Shown here: in pieces, positions 1 through 6,961 of the stretch | Layout: every line of letters starts with the position of its first letter | How positions within the stretch are numbered: the stretch's first letter is position 1 | Assembly (NCBI RefSeq): GCF_000310245.1 | Contig: NC_020505.1 | Location: forward strand, 1,584,001-1,648,000 | DNA: 64,000 nt | DNA from: Candidatus Sulfuricurvum sp. RIFRC-1 | GTDB taxonomy: Bacteria > Campylobacterota > Campylobacteria > Campylobacterales > Sulfurimonadaceae | Reading direction: 5' to 3' | Translations under genes and position numbers: made by a program | The notes under the pieces: model-generated | Told to the model about the DNA's origin: nothing | The model's database searches: none | The model's input: the letters and a program-made list of their open reading frames with translations, nothing else

Positions 1-951
1 ATAATCGGCATGACGTATCACGGAACGAAGCTGTGTATCTTTAGAGAATTTATGGGTATAACTGGCCGTTGTAATATTGACACGATTATCTTCATAGTCA
101 TCGGTGAATCCATAAAACACTTCGTTCCCTACATCGGCAGGTCTTTTGGTAGCACTGTCAAACGGAACACCATAATCGGGAGTAATATGTGTTTTCAGAT
201 AATAATGGGATAAACTGAACTCATTATCGGTATTAAGTCCAAACGTCATTGTCGGAGCAATACCAACGGTTTCATTATAAACATCATCGCGGGTACTTCC
301 AGAATCCATCCCCATCGCATTGAGACGAAATGCTGTCGTATCGTTTAGCATCACGTTCACATCAGCTGAAGCACGTTTATATTCATCCGTACCGACAGTG
401 ATAGAGAGTTTGCCAAAATTTTCAGCTTCCGCATCTTTACTCACCTGATTGATAACGCCACCCGCTTGACCACGACCGAATAACATCGCCGCACCGCCGC
501 GCAGAACGTCAACGGATTCGAGATTAAATGTATCACGGTTATACTGAGCGACATCACGGATACCGTCAAGATATAAATCCCCGAAAGTATAGAATCCGCG
601 AAGATTCATATTATCCCCGATACGTCCACCTTCTGCAGCATTGAAAGTGAGCCCGGATACATTACTAAGCGCTTCTTTTAGGGTAAATTCCGATTTGTCG
701 TGTAACAACTCTTTCGTTACCACCGTAATTGCCTGAGGTACATCATGAGCTAATTGCCCAGTTTTGGCAGTTTTAGAAATGCCCGGCTGATAGCGAGGAA
801 GTTCTATTTCTACCGCCTCTTGAATATCAATGGCTTCAATAGTAGCATTAGAATCAGCAGTAGAGGCCAATAATGAGCTCGCACTCATACTAAGAAGCAT
901 AGCTCCGATTGGGAGCATTTGCGAATGTAAAAAACGGTTATGATAGGCCAT
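1..951 (-). CDS. TonB-dependent siderophore receptor, partial
   Basis: Outer-membrane receptor that would import a ferric siderophore using TonB energy. The reading frame stays open from the ATG at 951 to the window edge, so the C-terminal barrel is missing. I translated it by hand: a signal-like N-terminus, then a plug domain with VPQAITVVTKELL, a LRGF motif and MLFGRGQAGGVINQVSK, the pattern of the Fiu/FhuE-type siderophore receptor family. An AAGGAG ribosome site (957-962) lies five bases before the ATG. The promoter at 1062-1090 carries a Fur-like box, so iron repression is likely. The siderophore cannot be told from the sequence. Confidence 0.9.
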   Translation of the reverse strand, partial: MAYHNRFLHSQMLPIGAMLLSMSASSLLASTADSNATIEAIDIQEAVEIELPRYQPGISKTAKTGQLAHDVPQAITVVTKELLHDKSEFTLKEALSNVSGLTFNAAEGGRIGDNMNLRGFYTFGDLYLDGIRDVAQYNRDTFNLESVDVLRGGAAMLFGRGQAGGVINQVSKDAEAENFGKLSITVGTDEYKRASADVNVMLNDTTAFRLNAMGMDSGSTRDDVYNETVGIAPTMTFGLNTDNEFSLSHYYLKTHITPDYGVPFDSATKRPADVGNEVFYGFTDDYEDNRVNITTASYTHKFSKDTQLRSVIRHADY

Positions 952-1038
952 AGGCACTCCTTAAGTTATGGAAGTGGCTGGCTATAGGCTTAAAAGGAGA
1001 ATGAAAAGCGTTGGCTGGCTAAATAATTTGAAAGCAAA

Positions 1039-1053
1039 TGATAATTACTTTCA
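1039..1053. promoter_or_regulatory. possible second Fur box
   Basis: TGATAATTACTTTCA matches the 7-1-7 Fur pattern TGATAAT-N-ATTATCA at about 12 of 14 positions. It lies just downstream of the -10 element of the receptor promoter, where a bound repressor would block initiation. Weaker than the box at 1094-1108. Confidence 0.35.
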
Positions 1054-1061
1054 TTTGTAGA

Positions 1062-1108
1062 AATATAACTCATCTAAAGAGAGATGTCAATAGTGATAAG
1101 CATTATTA
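1062..1108 (-). promoter_or_regulatory. Fur-type promoter of siderophore receptor
   Basis: On the minus strand TTGACA (1085-1090) and TATATT (1062-1067) are 17 bases apart, a good sigma-70 promoter. TGATAAGCATTATTA at 1094-1108 matches a Fur 7-1-7 box at about 12 of 14 positions and lies three bases from the -35. The same box/-35 arrangement recurs at 4825-4848 and 5068-5091. Confidence 0.65.
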
Positions 1109-1138
1109 AGTAAATCAATTATGAACGTTAAGATCATC

Positions 1139-1158
1139 TTAAGGGATAAATCCCTTAA
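1139..1158 (-). terminator. hairpin after TonB receptor gene
   Basis: TTAAGGGA-TAAA-TCCCTTAA is a perfect 8-bp stem with a 4-base loop, 16 bases past the stop of the receptor gene. There is no strong U-tract, so termination is only probable. Confidence 0.5.
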
Positions 1159-1173
1159 CAGAAAGAAGAAGTT

Positions 1174-3201
1174 TTACCAGCTCCCTTCTAGAGTAACGAG
1201 GAAATGGAAGCGGGAGTTTTCATGATCGATTTGAGTTTCACTCAGAACCCCAGAGCTATAACGTTTTGAGGTTGTAGTAATGCTCTCTTGGGTAATATTT
1301 TTGAGATTTAACCCTACTTTATAGGTGGAATCAAGCCGTTTGGATGCATAGAGGTCGAGTGCTCCGTGCCCCTCTTGGGATTCTGCGATGCCGCTAAGAT
1401 CAATCGGATCATCGTATCCGCTCACATAACGATACGCAGCACCATACGTCAAGCGATACGCTTGCAGCCGATGATCGATTCCGATGTTATAGATATAATC
1501 ATGTGTCCCTTTGATTGTCCGCTTGACTCCATCGGTAACGAGAGAGGAATTTTGAAAAGTTGCATTCGCGAATATACCTAAGCCGCTGACATACGATTCC
1601 AATGATTTTTTGAGTTCTAACTCCAAACTCCAAAGCTTCCCTTCACCCGCATTTCTTGGACGTTCGACATATCGACCCGATTCAAAGGTTGTCAGTTTTT
1701 CAATTTTATCGTTGATATCCCGATAAAAACCGCCGATACTCATAATCCCTTTATCCTCAAAGAAATGCTCATAACGGACTTCGTAACTGAGAGCGGATTC
1801 TTCTTTGAGATTCGGATTTCCGGTGATATCAGGGTGGTTAAGATCATTTTCATCGAGCGAGCTGTCTAGTGAGGAAGAGAGTTCATCAAGACGGGGAAGC
1901 TTTACCGTTTTGGCAACGCTTGCACGCAGATTATCATTCTCACTCAGTTTGTAAAGAGCATGAAAGGATGGAGCGAAATAGTCGATATCGATATTCTGAT
2001 CGAACTGACGTACCGATCTCTCGAACCGAATCCCCGGAGTTAGCACTATTTTTTCATTCAATGCAATTTCATCTTGGATATACCATGATCCTTTATCCTC
2101 TTTCAAACGCTGATGCTCATCGGTATTAAGCGTTCCATTGGTGTATCCGATAACATCATCTTTTTGGTGGAGGCGCTTGATTTCGGCACCTGTTTTGATA
2201 AAGTGCTCATCCAAAGCGATCGAATAGCTCCCCTCAGCTCCAAAAACTCGAAAGGATCCTTCATCATTCTGTTCATTGAGTGTTGTGGCATTATCGGTAC
2301 GCGTGATTCCATCTGAAGTGTTTTCATGGTATTTGAGTTTCCACTCGATCAGTTCTGTTCCCGAGAGGTTGTGTATTCCTGAAAGTTTTGCCCAAAGCAT
2401 CAAGGCATCCCCCGCATCGTGTTGAAGGAGCGTTTCATTCACACTTCCCACTCTATCTTCTACACTCTCTTTAACATAATCACTTCGATTCAAAGCTCCA
2501 TCAAACATATATTTATCTTTGGACGATGGGGTGTAAATCAATTTGGTATTGAGGCTGAGGGAGCGGTAGCGTGACTCATTGTCATTATAGTCATCTCTCG
2601 TATCAGTATGAGTTGAAGAAGAATCATCCTGCGAATTATCCGAGAGCGTTGTATTAATAAGATAAGAAAGTTTCCCTTTTTTCCCCTCCTGCTGAGCAAA
2701 CACAGAAACCATCGGTTCCCCTGCATACGCTCCGGCGGTGAGTTTGGCGATCGTTTTTCCCTCAGATGAGGGTTTTTTCAGAACGATATTAACAATCCCT
2801 CCCATTGATTCAGCACTGTATTCAGCCGAACCGTTGGTCATCACCTCCAAACGCTCAATCATATCGGGAGAGATGTGTTCGAGCGGATTTCCCCGCTTGG
2901 TAGATGAAACTTCCTCTCCGTCGATCATAACTTTCGTATACCCTTTGCCAGGCGATCCTTTTTTCCCTTTGCCCTCACTGATCGTCACACCCGGTGTCCG
3001 TTTGAGCATTTCTAAAGCATTCATATCACCGTATTGGGTTAATTCTTCGCCTTTGATGATACGTTTGGCTATCGAATTTTCTTTGCGCTCTTCGATCACG
3101 TTATAGGTCTCTTCGACTTCGATTTTATCGAGTTGAATGATCTCCTGTGCACAGGACAACGAGAGGGTACAGGTAAAAAGTATAAGGGGACGATAAAACA
3201 A
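1174..3201 (-). CDS. TonB-dependent outer-membrane receptor (heme/iron operon)
   Basis: Receptor of 675 residues for energised uptake across the outer membrane. It has a signal peptide (LILFTCTLSLSCAQ), a plug domain to about residue 145 (LEMLKRTPGVTI, KVMIDGEEV, IERLEVMTNGSAEYSAESMG) and a barrel ending in an aromatic residue (LEGSW). Translation appears to begin at a TTG at 3201, after a GAGG site. It is the last gene of an operon behind hemP, a flavodoxin and an uncharacterised protein. HemP next to a TonB receptor is a usual arrangement in heme uptake loci, so heme is a reasonable ligand, but a siderophore is not excluded. Confidence 0.88.
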   Translation of the reverse strand: MFYRPLILFTCTLSLSCAQEIIQLDKIEVEETYNVIEERKENSIAKRIIKGEELTQYGDMNALEMLKRTPGVTISEGKGKKGSPGKGYTKVMIDGEEVSSTKRGNPLEHISPDMIERLEVMTNGSAEYSAESMGGIVNIVLKKPSSEGKTIAKLTAGAYAGEPMVSVFAQQEGKKGKLSYLINTTLSDNSQDDSSSTHTDTRDDYNDNESRYRSLSLNTKLIYTPSSKDKYMFDGALNRSDYVKESVEDRVGSVNETLLQHDAGDALMLWAKLSGIHNLSGTELIEWKLKYHENTSDGITRTDNATTLNEQNDEGSFRVFGAEGSYSIALDEHFIKTGAEIKRLHQKDDVIGYTNGTLNTDEHQRLKEDKGSWYIQDEIALNEKIVLTPGIRFERSVRQFDQNIDIDYFAPSFHALYKLSENDNLRASVAKTVKLPRLDELSSSLDSSLDENDLNHPDITGNPNLKEESALSYEVRYEHFFEDKGIMSIGGFYRDINDKIEKLTTFESGRYVERPRNAGEGKLWSLELELKKSLESYVSGLGIFANATFQNSSLVTDGVKRTIKGTHDYIYNIGIDHRLQAYRLTYGAAYRYVSGYDDPIDLSGIAESQEGHGALDLYASKRLDSTYKVGLNLKNITQESITTTSKRYSSGVLSETQIDHENSRFHFLVTLEGSW

Positions 3202-3235
3202 AATATGCCTCGGGAATTCGGCGCAAAAGCACCGA

Positions 3236-3406
3236 TTATTTGGTGAGAATCAGCTTATTGCCTTTGGTAATTCTCAAGGTATAGACTTCATTGCCGTGAA
3301 CGATACGGATTGCATTATCGTTATTAAACAATGATTTAGACTCTATAACGATGCCATTATACTCAGATGAAGATGACGGTTCTATTACTCTATCTTCTTT
3401 TAACAC
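3236..3406 (-). CDS. hemP: hemin uptake protein HemP
   Basis: Small protein of 56 residues, found by hand. Its C-terminal half carries the HemP/HmuP family core: IRIVHGNEVYTLRITKGNKL followed by ILTK at the end. HemP proteins accompany heme receptors and are reported to support their expression. The frame is closed upstream by a TGA, and the best start is a GTG at 3406 with a GGAG-like site before it. The gene begins inside the last bases of a 25-codon ORF (3400-3477), which suggests translational coupling, and is followed by the TonB receptor. Confidence 0.85.
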   Translation of the reverse strand: MLKEDRVIEPSSSSEYNGIVIESKSLFNNDNAIRIVHGNEVYTLRITKGNKLILTK

Positions 3407-3477
3407 GCTCGTCCGCTCCGTATAAGACGATGTATCGAAGCGTCAGACAAGCATTTTTGTTCTTTTTTGGTTTTCAT
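3400..3477 (-). CDS. 25-residue leader ORF overlapping hemP
   Basis: An ATG at 3477 behind TAAGGAG opens a 25-codon frame (MKTKKEQKCLSDASIHRLIR, then SGRAC) whose stop overlaps the GTG of hemP. The ribosome site is clearly better than the one for hemP itself. It may be a coupling leader. Alternatively it is the original hemP N-terminus separated from the body by a frameshift: HemP N-termini are basic and Ser-rich and often run toward a Leu/Phe before the conserved core. No homologue is recognised. Confidence 0.45.
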   Translation of the reverse strand: MKTKKEQKCLSDASIHRLIRSGRAC

Positions 3478-3487
3478 TCAAAACTCC

Positions 3488-3994
3488 TTATTGAAATGAA
3501 GGGATAATTTGTTCCAACCACATCGTAATTCGGCCATCGGTCAATTTACTTTGGTTGTCTTCATCAAGGGCTAGCCCAACAAATTTTCCATCACGAAGCG
3601 CGGTTGATTCATCGAATTTATATCCTATGTTTTCCCACACACCGATAACTGTCGCACCATTTTTCGTAACAATATCATACACTGTTCCCATAGCATCTAG
3701 ATAGTTATCCGAATATTCCTCTTGATCACCTAGACCGAAAAGCGCTACGCGCTTACCTGTCAAATCGAGTTTTGCAAACTTGTTTTCATAACTGTCCCAA
3801 TCATCTTGGAGATCACCCTCACCCCATGTTGAGACACCAAAAATAAAATTATTGTATTCGCCGTAAAAATCGACACCGCATTCTTGTACATTATAGAGAT
3901 CGACTTGGTGATCACTCAGCGTATTTTGAATAGAGACCGCGACTTTTTCGGTATTTCCGGTTGAGCTTCCGTAAACGAGAGCAATTTTAGACAT
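3488..3994 (-). CDS. fldA: long-chain flavodoxin
   Basis: FMN electron carrier of 168 residues, the usual length for long-chain flavodoxins. The phosphate-binding loop GSSTGNTE is at residues 9-16, followed by GVSTWGEGDLQDDW and LFGLGDQEEYSDNY, which contact the isoalloxazine ring. The start at 3994 is chosen for its AAGGA site and the conserved N-terminus MSKIALVYG. It overlaps the upstream gene by eight bases. In an iron-starvation operon it would replace ferredoxin or feed electrons to a heme- or siderophore-processing step. The second role is inference. Confidence 0.93.
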   Translation of the reverse strand: MSKIALVYGSSTGNTEKVAVSIQNTLSDHQVDLYNVQECGVDFYGEYNNFIFGVSTWGEGDLQDDWDSYENKFAKLDLTGKRVALFGLGDQEEYSDNYLDAMGTVYDIVTKNGATVIGVWENIGYKFDESTALRDGKFVGLALDEDNQSKLTDGRITMWLEQIIPSFQ

Positions 3995-4769
3995 GTTTTT
4001 CCTTTGTGCAGAATGTAAATGAATAGGGGATAATTTTGACCGGATTTTCATCGCTGTTTTTGATCAAAATATGACGGGTAAAATCATCCATTTTGGGGTA
4101 AACAAGATAATAAGCGTTGATCGATTCACGGCGCAGTTCATCAAATGCCGTATTGATATCTCCTTTGCGCAAATTCAATGAATCTGAATTCATCCGTTTC
4201 CATCGCGGATGCAAACGCGTCACCTGCCCTCCCGAAGAGATATGGATAAAACTCTCATCTCGCGTTACGATCGTCCCTTCTTGAGGCTTAATACGTTTAA
4301 AGACCGTTTGGGTAAACAACTCATCCAGATCAAGCATCATCTCAATTTTCCCATCCCGCATCATCAATGAAGCCAAAGCCGCTGAGGGATGAGTAAATCC
4401 GGGTGTTGAATACAAAATCCCTTTGTATCCCCCGGATGAGAGATAATCCCCTAACGGAGTATCGATACGCTGAAGAAATCGGTTAATCACTCCGCTCTCA
4501 TGAATGAGAATCGTCACAATCGGTTGGGAAGTTTCAGGACGCAAACGATGCATCGGTAAAAAGGACATTACCTTATCTTGCAACAATGTATAGACATCCT
4601 CTTTCACCTTCGAACAACGAGAAAACTCAAAATGAGCCTCTTTTGGCAACACAGCATTAAGCATCGACAAAAACATCTTTCTCCGATTGCTCAAGGAATG
4701 AATATGGTAGCTGTGGGGCAGAATCTCTTTGACCCGACCGTCTTGTCGTACAAAACCGATCTTTCGCAT
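3987..4769 (-). CDS. uncharacterised protein of the hemP operon (260 aa)
   Basis: First gene of the iron operon, 260 residues, not recognised as any named family. The ATG at 4769 has an AGGAGCT site. The ATG 54 bases further upstream lies inside the promoter and Fur region and is rejected. There is no signal peptide or membrane segment, so it is probably cytoplasmic. The layout looks like an alpha/beta protein, with QPIVTILIHESGVINRFLQ near residue 85 and a second strand-rich region after residue 130. Position before a flavodoxin and hemP makes a heme-handling or heme-degrading role plausible, but I see no HugZ or HmuO motif. Confidence 0.75.
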   Translation of the reverse strand: MRKIGFVRQDGRVKEILPHSYHIHSLSNRRKMFLSMLNAVLPKEAHFEFSRCSKVKEDVYTLLQDKVMSFLPMHRLRPETSQPIVTILIHESGVINRFLQRIDTPLGDYLSSGGYKGILYSTPGFTHPSAALASLMMRDGKIEMMLDLDELFTQTVFKRIKPQEGTIVTRDESFIHISSGGQVTRLHPRWKRMNSDSLNLRKGDINTAFDELRRESINAYYLVYPKMDDFTRHILIKNSDENPVKIIPYSFTFCTKEKHV

Positions 4770-4785
4770 GGCGTAGCTCCTATTT

Positions 4786-4802
4786 TTGATAACTGATATC
4801 AT
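4786..4802. promoter_or_regulatory. TTGATA-N5-TATCAT operator-like palindrome
   Basis: TTGATA-ACTGA-TATCAT differs by one base from the two perfect copies of the same motif at 6075-6091 and 6127-6143. It overlaps the -10/+1 region of the hemP operon promoter, a typical repressor position. The spacing (TTGAT-N7-ATCAA) is three bases too long for an FNR/CRP site. Confidence 0.5.
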
Positions 4803-4848
4803 TTTATCAGAAATAGCCTTCACTTGTCAATAGTAATAAGCATTATCA
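4801..4848 (-). promoter_or_regulatory. Fur-type promoter of hemP operon
   Basis: Minus-strand TTGACA (4825-4830) and TAAAAT (4801-4806) with an 18-base spacer. TAATAAGCATTATCA (4834-4848) matches the Fur box at 12 of 14 positions. Arrangement identical to 1085-1108 and 5068-5091. Confidence 0.6.
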
Positions 4849-4938
4849 TTATAAAGGATTAGCATGTCTATTTTGATTAATAGAGTTTGTTGCCAAGATT
4901 TGAACAATGGTATCAATGGTCATCAGATTATTTGACAT
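4849..4938 (-). CDS. possible 29-residue micropeptide
   Basis: ATG at 4938 directly after a very strong GGGGAGGA site opens a 29-codon frame (MSNNLMTIDTIVQILATNSI, then NQNRHANPL). It lies downstream of the Fur-type promoter at 5045-5073, in the only part of this block without a normal gene. The frame ends inside the next Fur box. No homologue is recognised. It could be a regulated small protein, a leader, or chance. Confidence 0.3.
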   Translation of the reverse strand: MSNNLMTIDTIVQILATNSINQNRHANPL

Positions 4939-5044
4939 TTCCTCCCCTATTTCGTTGAAAGATGAGCGCTCGCGAAAGAAAACAGGAGGTCGTACTTGAG
5001 GAGAATTCAATTGATGATTCGCTGACGCGAGCTAACTCTATGGA
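4939..5044 (-). other. leader or sRNA candidate region
   Basis: Stretch without a recognisable gene between the promoter at 5045-5073 and the micropeptide ORF. On the minus strand GCTCGCG and CGCGAGC can pair across about 50 bases, and CCTCC segments inside could pair with the GGGGAGGA site downstream. That could form a structured leader masking the ribosome site, or an iron-regulated small RNA. No clear intrinsic terminator is visible. Confidence 0.3.
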
Positions 5045-5091
5045 AGTGTAGCAAGAGAAGATTGTTCTGTCAATAGTGATAAGCATTATTA
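5045..5091 (-). promoter_or_regulatory. Fur-type promoter firing into a gene-poor region
   Basis: Minus-strand TTGACA (5068-5073), exactly 17 bases, then TACACT (5045-5050). TGATAAGCATTATTA (5077-5091) is the Fur-like box. This is the best of the three promoters, yet the 190 bases it would transcribe first contain no ordinary gene. Confidence 0.6.
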
Positions 5092-5123
5092 TTTATAGAA
5101 GCGGATGGAAGTAATTTGTTCTC

Positions 5124-5138
5124 CGGGGCTTTACCCCG
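5124..5138 (-). terminator. short GC hairpin after ferritin gene
   Basis: CGGGG-CTTTA-CCCCG, a 5-bp GC stem 13 bases past the ferritin stop. No U-tract follows, so this is a weak terminator candidate. Confidence 0.35.
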
Positions 5139-5150
5139 AAATTAAAGATA

Positions 5151-5648
5151 TTACGCTCTTTGAGACATCTTTCCGATCTCTTTATCAACGAGATACAATC
5201 CGCGACCGTCCAGTCCGACAATATCCATCAAATCGAGGATTGAGCGGAACAAATGTTCCTCTTCATGCTGTTCAGAAACATACCATTGGAGAAAATTGAA
5301 CGTCGAATAATCTTTCTCCGCCAAACACGCTTCTACTAGCGCATTAATTTTAGCCGTAATGAATTTTTCATGTTCAAACGTTTTTTCAAATACATCTTTG
5401 ATCGATCCAAACTCATACGGCGGCTCATCCAATGCGCCGATACGTGCCATTGCACCTGTTTCATTAACATAGGTGAAGAGTTTACGCATGTGAGAGTGTT
5501 CATCATCACTGTGTGCTTCGAGAAATTTTGCCGAACCGGCGAGCTTTTGATGTCCACACCATGAACTCATTGCAAGATACAGATTGGCAGAGTAATCTTC
5601 GAGGGCGATTTGTTCGTTGAGAAGTTTGAGGATATTAGGCTTTAACAT
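5151..5648 (-). CDS. ftnA: bacterial non-heme ferritin
   Basis: Iron-storage ferritin of 165 residues, full length. The four-helix ferroxidase ligands are visible: E17 region (NEQIALEDYSANLY), the EAHSDDEHSHM segment with E50 and H53 equivalents, and the EQHEEEHLF segment in helix D. It oxidises Fe(II) and stores it as a ferric core in a 24-subunit shell, protecting against Fenton chemistry. The ATG at 5648 has AGGAG. Its promoter (5710-5737) has no evident Fur box of the type used by the uptake genes, which fits storage being expressed when uptake is repressed. Confidence 0.95.
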   Translation of the reverse strand: MLKPNILKLLNEQIALEDYSANLYLAMSSWCGHQKLAGSAKFLEAHSDDEHSHMRKLFTYVNETGAMARIGALDEPPYEFGSIKDVFEKTFEHEKFITAKINALVEACLAEKDYSTFNFLQWYVSEQHEEEHLFRSILDLMDIVGLDGRGLYLVDKEIGKMSQRA

Positions 5649-5709
5649 ATACAGCTCCTGAAATCAAGATTTGCTGGCTAATAGCTAATGCATTGGCTTG
5701 CGTAAAATA

Positions 5710-5737
5710 AGTATAACACAAAATTATTTACTTGCAA
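5710..5737 (-). promoter_or_regulatory. promoter of ferritin gene
   Basis: Minus-strand TTGCAA (5732-5737) and TATACT (5710-5715) separated by 16 bases, about 60 bases before the ferritin ATG. The -35 overlaps the end of the upstream DUF2325 gene. Confidence 0.45.
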
Positions 5738-6060
5738 CCTCCGCTACACGAAACACTGTTACACTTATTTTGGCGAATACCCTCCACCATTTGGGTGATT
5801 TGGCACTCGCTGCATCCGCTCATCCCTTTTACACAAATAAAAGGGATATCGGATTTTTTCGCTTGACGTTTGAAATGATCCATCGAGTTATGTTTTAAAA
5901 AATCGGTCAACATAATAATCATATCAGTTTGCAGAGGAAGCTGTTTATGGGACGTTGAGTTGCGACGACTGTCCCAGTGATGAGTTTTGGTTGCACCTAA
6001 AGAGAGCAAAAGAGATTGAAGACGAGTGATTTTATCTCCGCCGATAACGAGTACTGACAT
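5728..6060 (-). CDS. DUF2325 family protein
   Basis: Protein of 110 residues that opens with SVLVIGGDKITRLQSLL, typical of the DUF2325 family, and has the HWDSRR and DMIIMLTDFLKHNSM segments of that fold. The C-terminal tail carries Cys pairs (CSECQ, CNSVSCSGGC) that could bind metal or act as a redox switch. Function is not established for the family. It is divergent from desulforubrerythrin, with two identical palindromes between them, which points to shared control and an oxidative-stress or iron role. Confidence 0.8.
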   Translation of the reverse strand: MSVLVIGGDKITRLQSLLLSLGATKTHHWDSRRNSTSHKQLPLQTDMIIMLTDFLKHNSMDHFKRQAKKSDIPFICVKGMSGCSECQITQMVEGIRQNKCNSVSCSGGCK

Positions 6061-6074
6061 CAGAAAATCCTTTA

Positions 6075-6091
6075 TTGATAATTTATATCAA
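6075..6091. promoter_or_regulatory. TTGATA-N5-TATCAA operator, copy 1
   Basis: Perfect inverted repeat TTGATA-ATTTA-TATCAA just upstream of the DUF2325 gene. It is 52 bases from an identical pair of half-sites at 6127-6143, about five helical turns, so bound dimers would lie on the same face of the DNA. Confidence 0.6.
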
Positions 6092-6126
6092 AATACTATC
6101 TCTATTATCCTTAAAGTTTTATGATA

Positions 6127-6143
6127 TTGATAAGTGATATCAA
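6127..6143. promoter_or_regulatory. TTGATA-N5-TATCAA operator, copy 2
   Basis: Perfect inverted repeat TTGATA-AGTGA-TATCAA in the desulforubrerythrin leader region, with the same half-sites as 6075-6091 and close to 4786-4802. The Campylobacter homologue of the downstream gene is reported to respond to PerR and Fur, so a Fur-superfamily regulator is one candidate. Confidence 0.6.
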
Positions 6144-6213
6144 ATATCTCTTCACTTCTTTATCTTCCATTTTGTGCTACTATTTACCATTACTATTAAT
6201 TCAAGGAGTCATG

Positions 6214-6861
6214 ATGCGTCAATATGAAACTTACCACTGTAATACCTGCGGCAACGAAGTCGAAGTCCAAAATGTCGGAGGGGGAACCCTCGTCTGCTGC
6301 GGCAATGAGATGGAGATGATAACCCTGAGTCTCACCGCAGTAAACCTGATGAAAGCGTTCGGCGGAGAGAGTATGGCACGCAACAAATACGAGTTGTTTG
6401 CCGATATCGCCCATGATGAGGGGTGGCATGCGGTAGAGCGCCATTTCCGTGAATCGGCGTTTAACGAGATGTACCATGCCCGTGCACAGTATAAAGCGTA
6501 TCATAAACTCATACACGGCTGCGAAGTGGATGCAACGGCTGAAAATCTCGACAGTGCGATGGGTGGAGAGAACTACGAGCACACGGTCATGTATCCCGGA
6601 TTTGCCGAAATCGCAACTGCTGAGGGGCATAAAGATTTAGCCCGTCTGTTTACCGCGATCGGTAAAGTCGAAGTGGAACACGAACGTGAATACGCCGCTC
6701 TCAAAGAAGCTCTCATCGCGGATGGATTCTTTGCCAGCGAAGAAGAGGAGATTTGGGTCTGTGAAGTGTGCGGACATATCCACCGAGGGAAAAAAGCACC
6801 GGCAGCATGTCCTCTGTGCAAAGTAGGACGCGAGTATTTTAAACGGGAACATATCCTGTAA
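6214..6861 (+). CDS. rrc: desulforubrerythrin (peroxide reductase)
   Basis: Three-domain non-heme iron protein of 215 residues, matching the length of the Campylobacter jejuni Rrc. An N-terminal desulforedoxin-like knuckle (C9xxC12 and C28-C29) is followed by the rubrerythrin four-helix diiron domain (NLMKAFGGESMARNKYELFA, FREIA-like segments) and a C-terminal rubredoxin (CEVCG and CPLCK). It reduces hydrogen peroxide in the cytoplasm. Start at 6214 is preferred over 6211 because AAGGAG then sits five bases away and the N-terminus MRQYETY matches the homologue. Divergent from the DUF2325 gene. Confidence 0.95.
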   Translation: MRQYETYHCNTCGNEVEVQNVGGGTLVCCGNEMEMITLSLTAVNLMKAFGGESMARNKYELFADIAHDEGWHAVERHFRESAFNEMYHARAQYKAYHKLIHGCEVDATAENLDSAMGGENYEHTVMYPGFAEIATAEGHKDLARLFTAIGKVEVEHEREYAALKEALIADGFFASEEEEIWVCEVCGHIHRGKKAPAACPLCKVGREYFKREHIL

Positions 6862-6879
6862 TTTAGTTAGTTTTTGCTT

Positions 6880-6942
6880 CGTCATCCCGTACTTGATACG
6901 GGATCTATCTTTGGTATCTACGTGTCATAGGATGGAATGACG
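6880..6942. repeat. CGTCAT-bounded palindromic repeat
   Basis: The element opens with CGTCAT and ends with ATGACG. Inside is a perfect hairpin ATCCCGTA-CTTGA-TACGGGAT (6884-6904). The same hairpin plan (8-bp stem, CTYGA-type loop) recurs at 7812, 9531 and 9557. Confidence 0.6.
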
Positions 6943-6961
6943 AAAAATAGAGGAGACTATC

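Noticed and set aside
10-213. Plus-strand frame at the left edge
   Set aside because: It lies antisense to the siderophore receptor, whose frame is open, has a signal peptide and a ribosome site.
6127-6143. TTGAT...ATCAA read as an FNR/CRP site
   Set aside because: The half-sites are seven bases apart, not four, in all three copies, so a CRP/FNR dimer would not fit.
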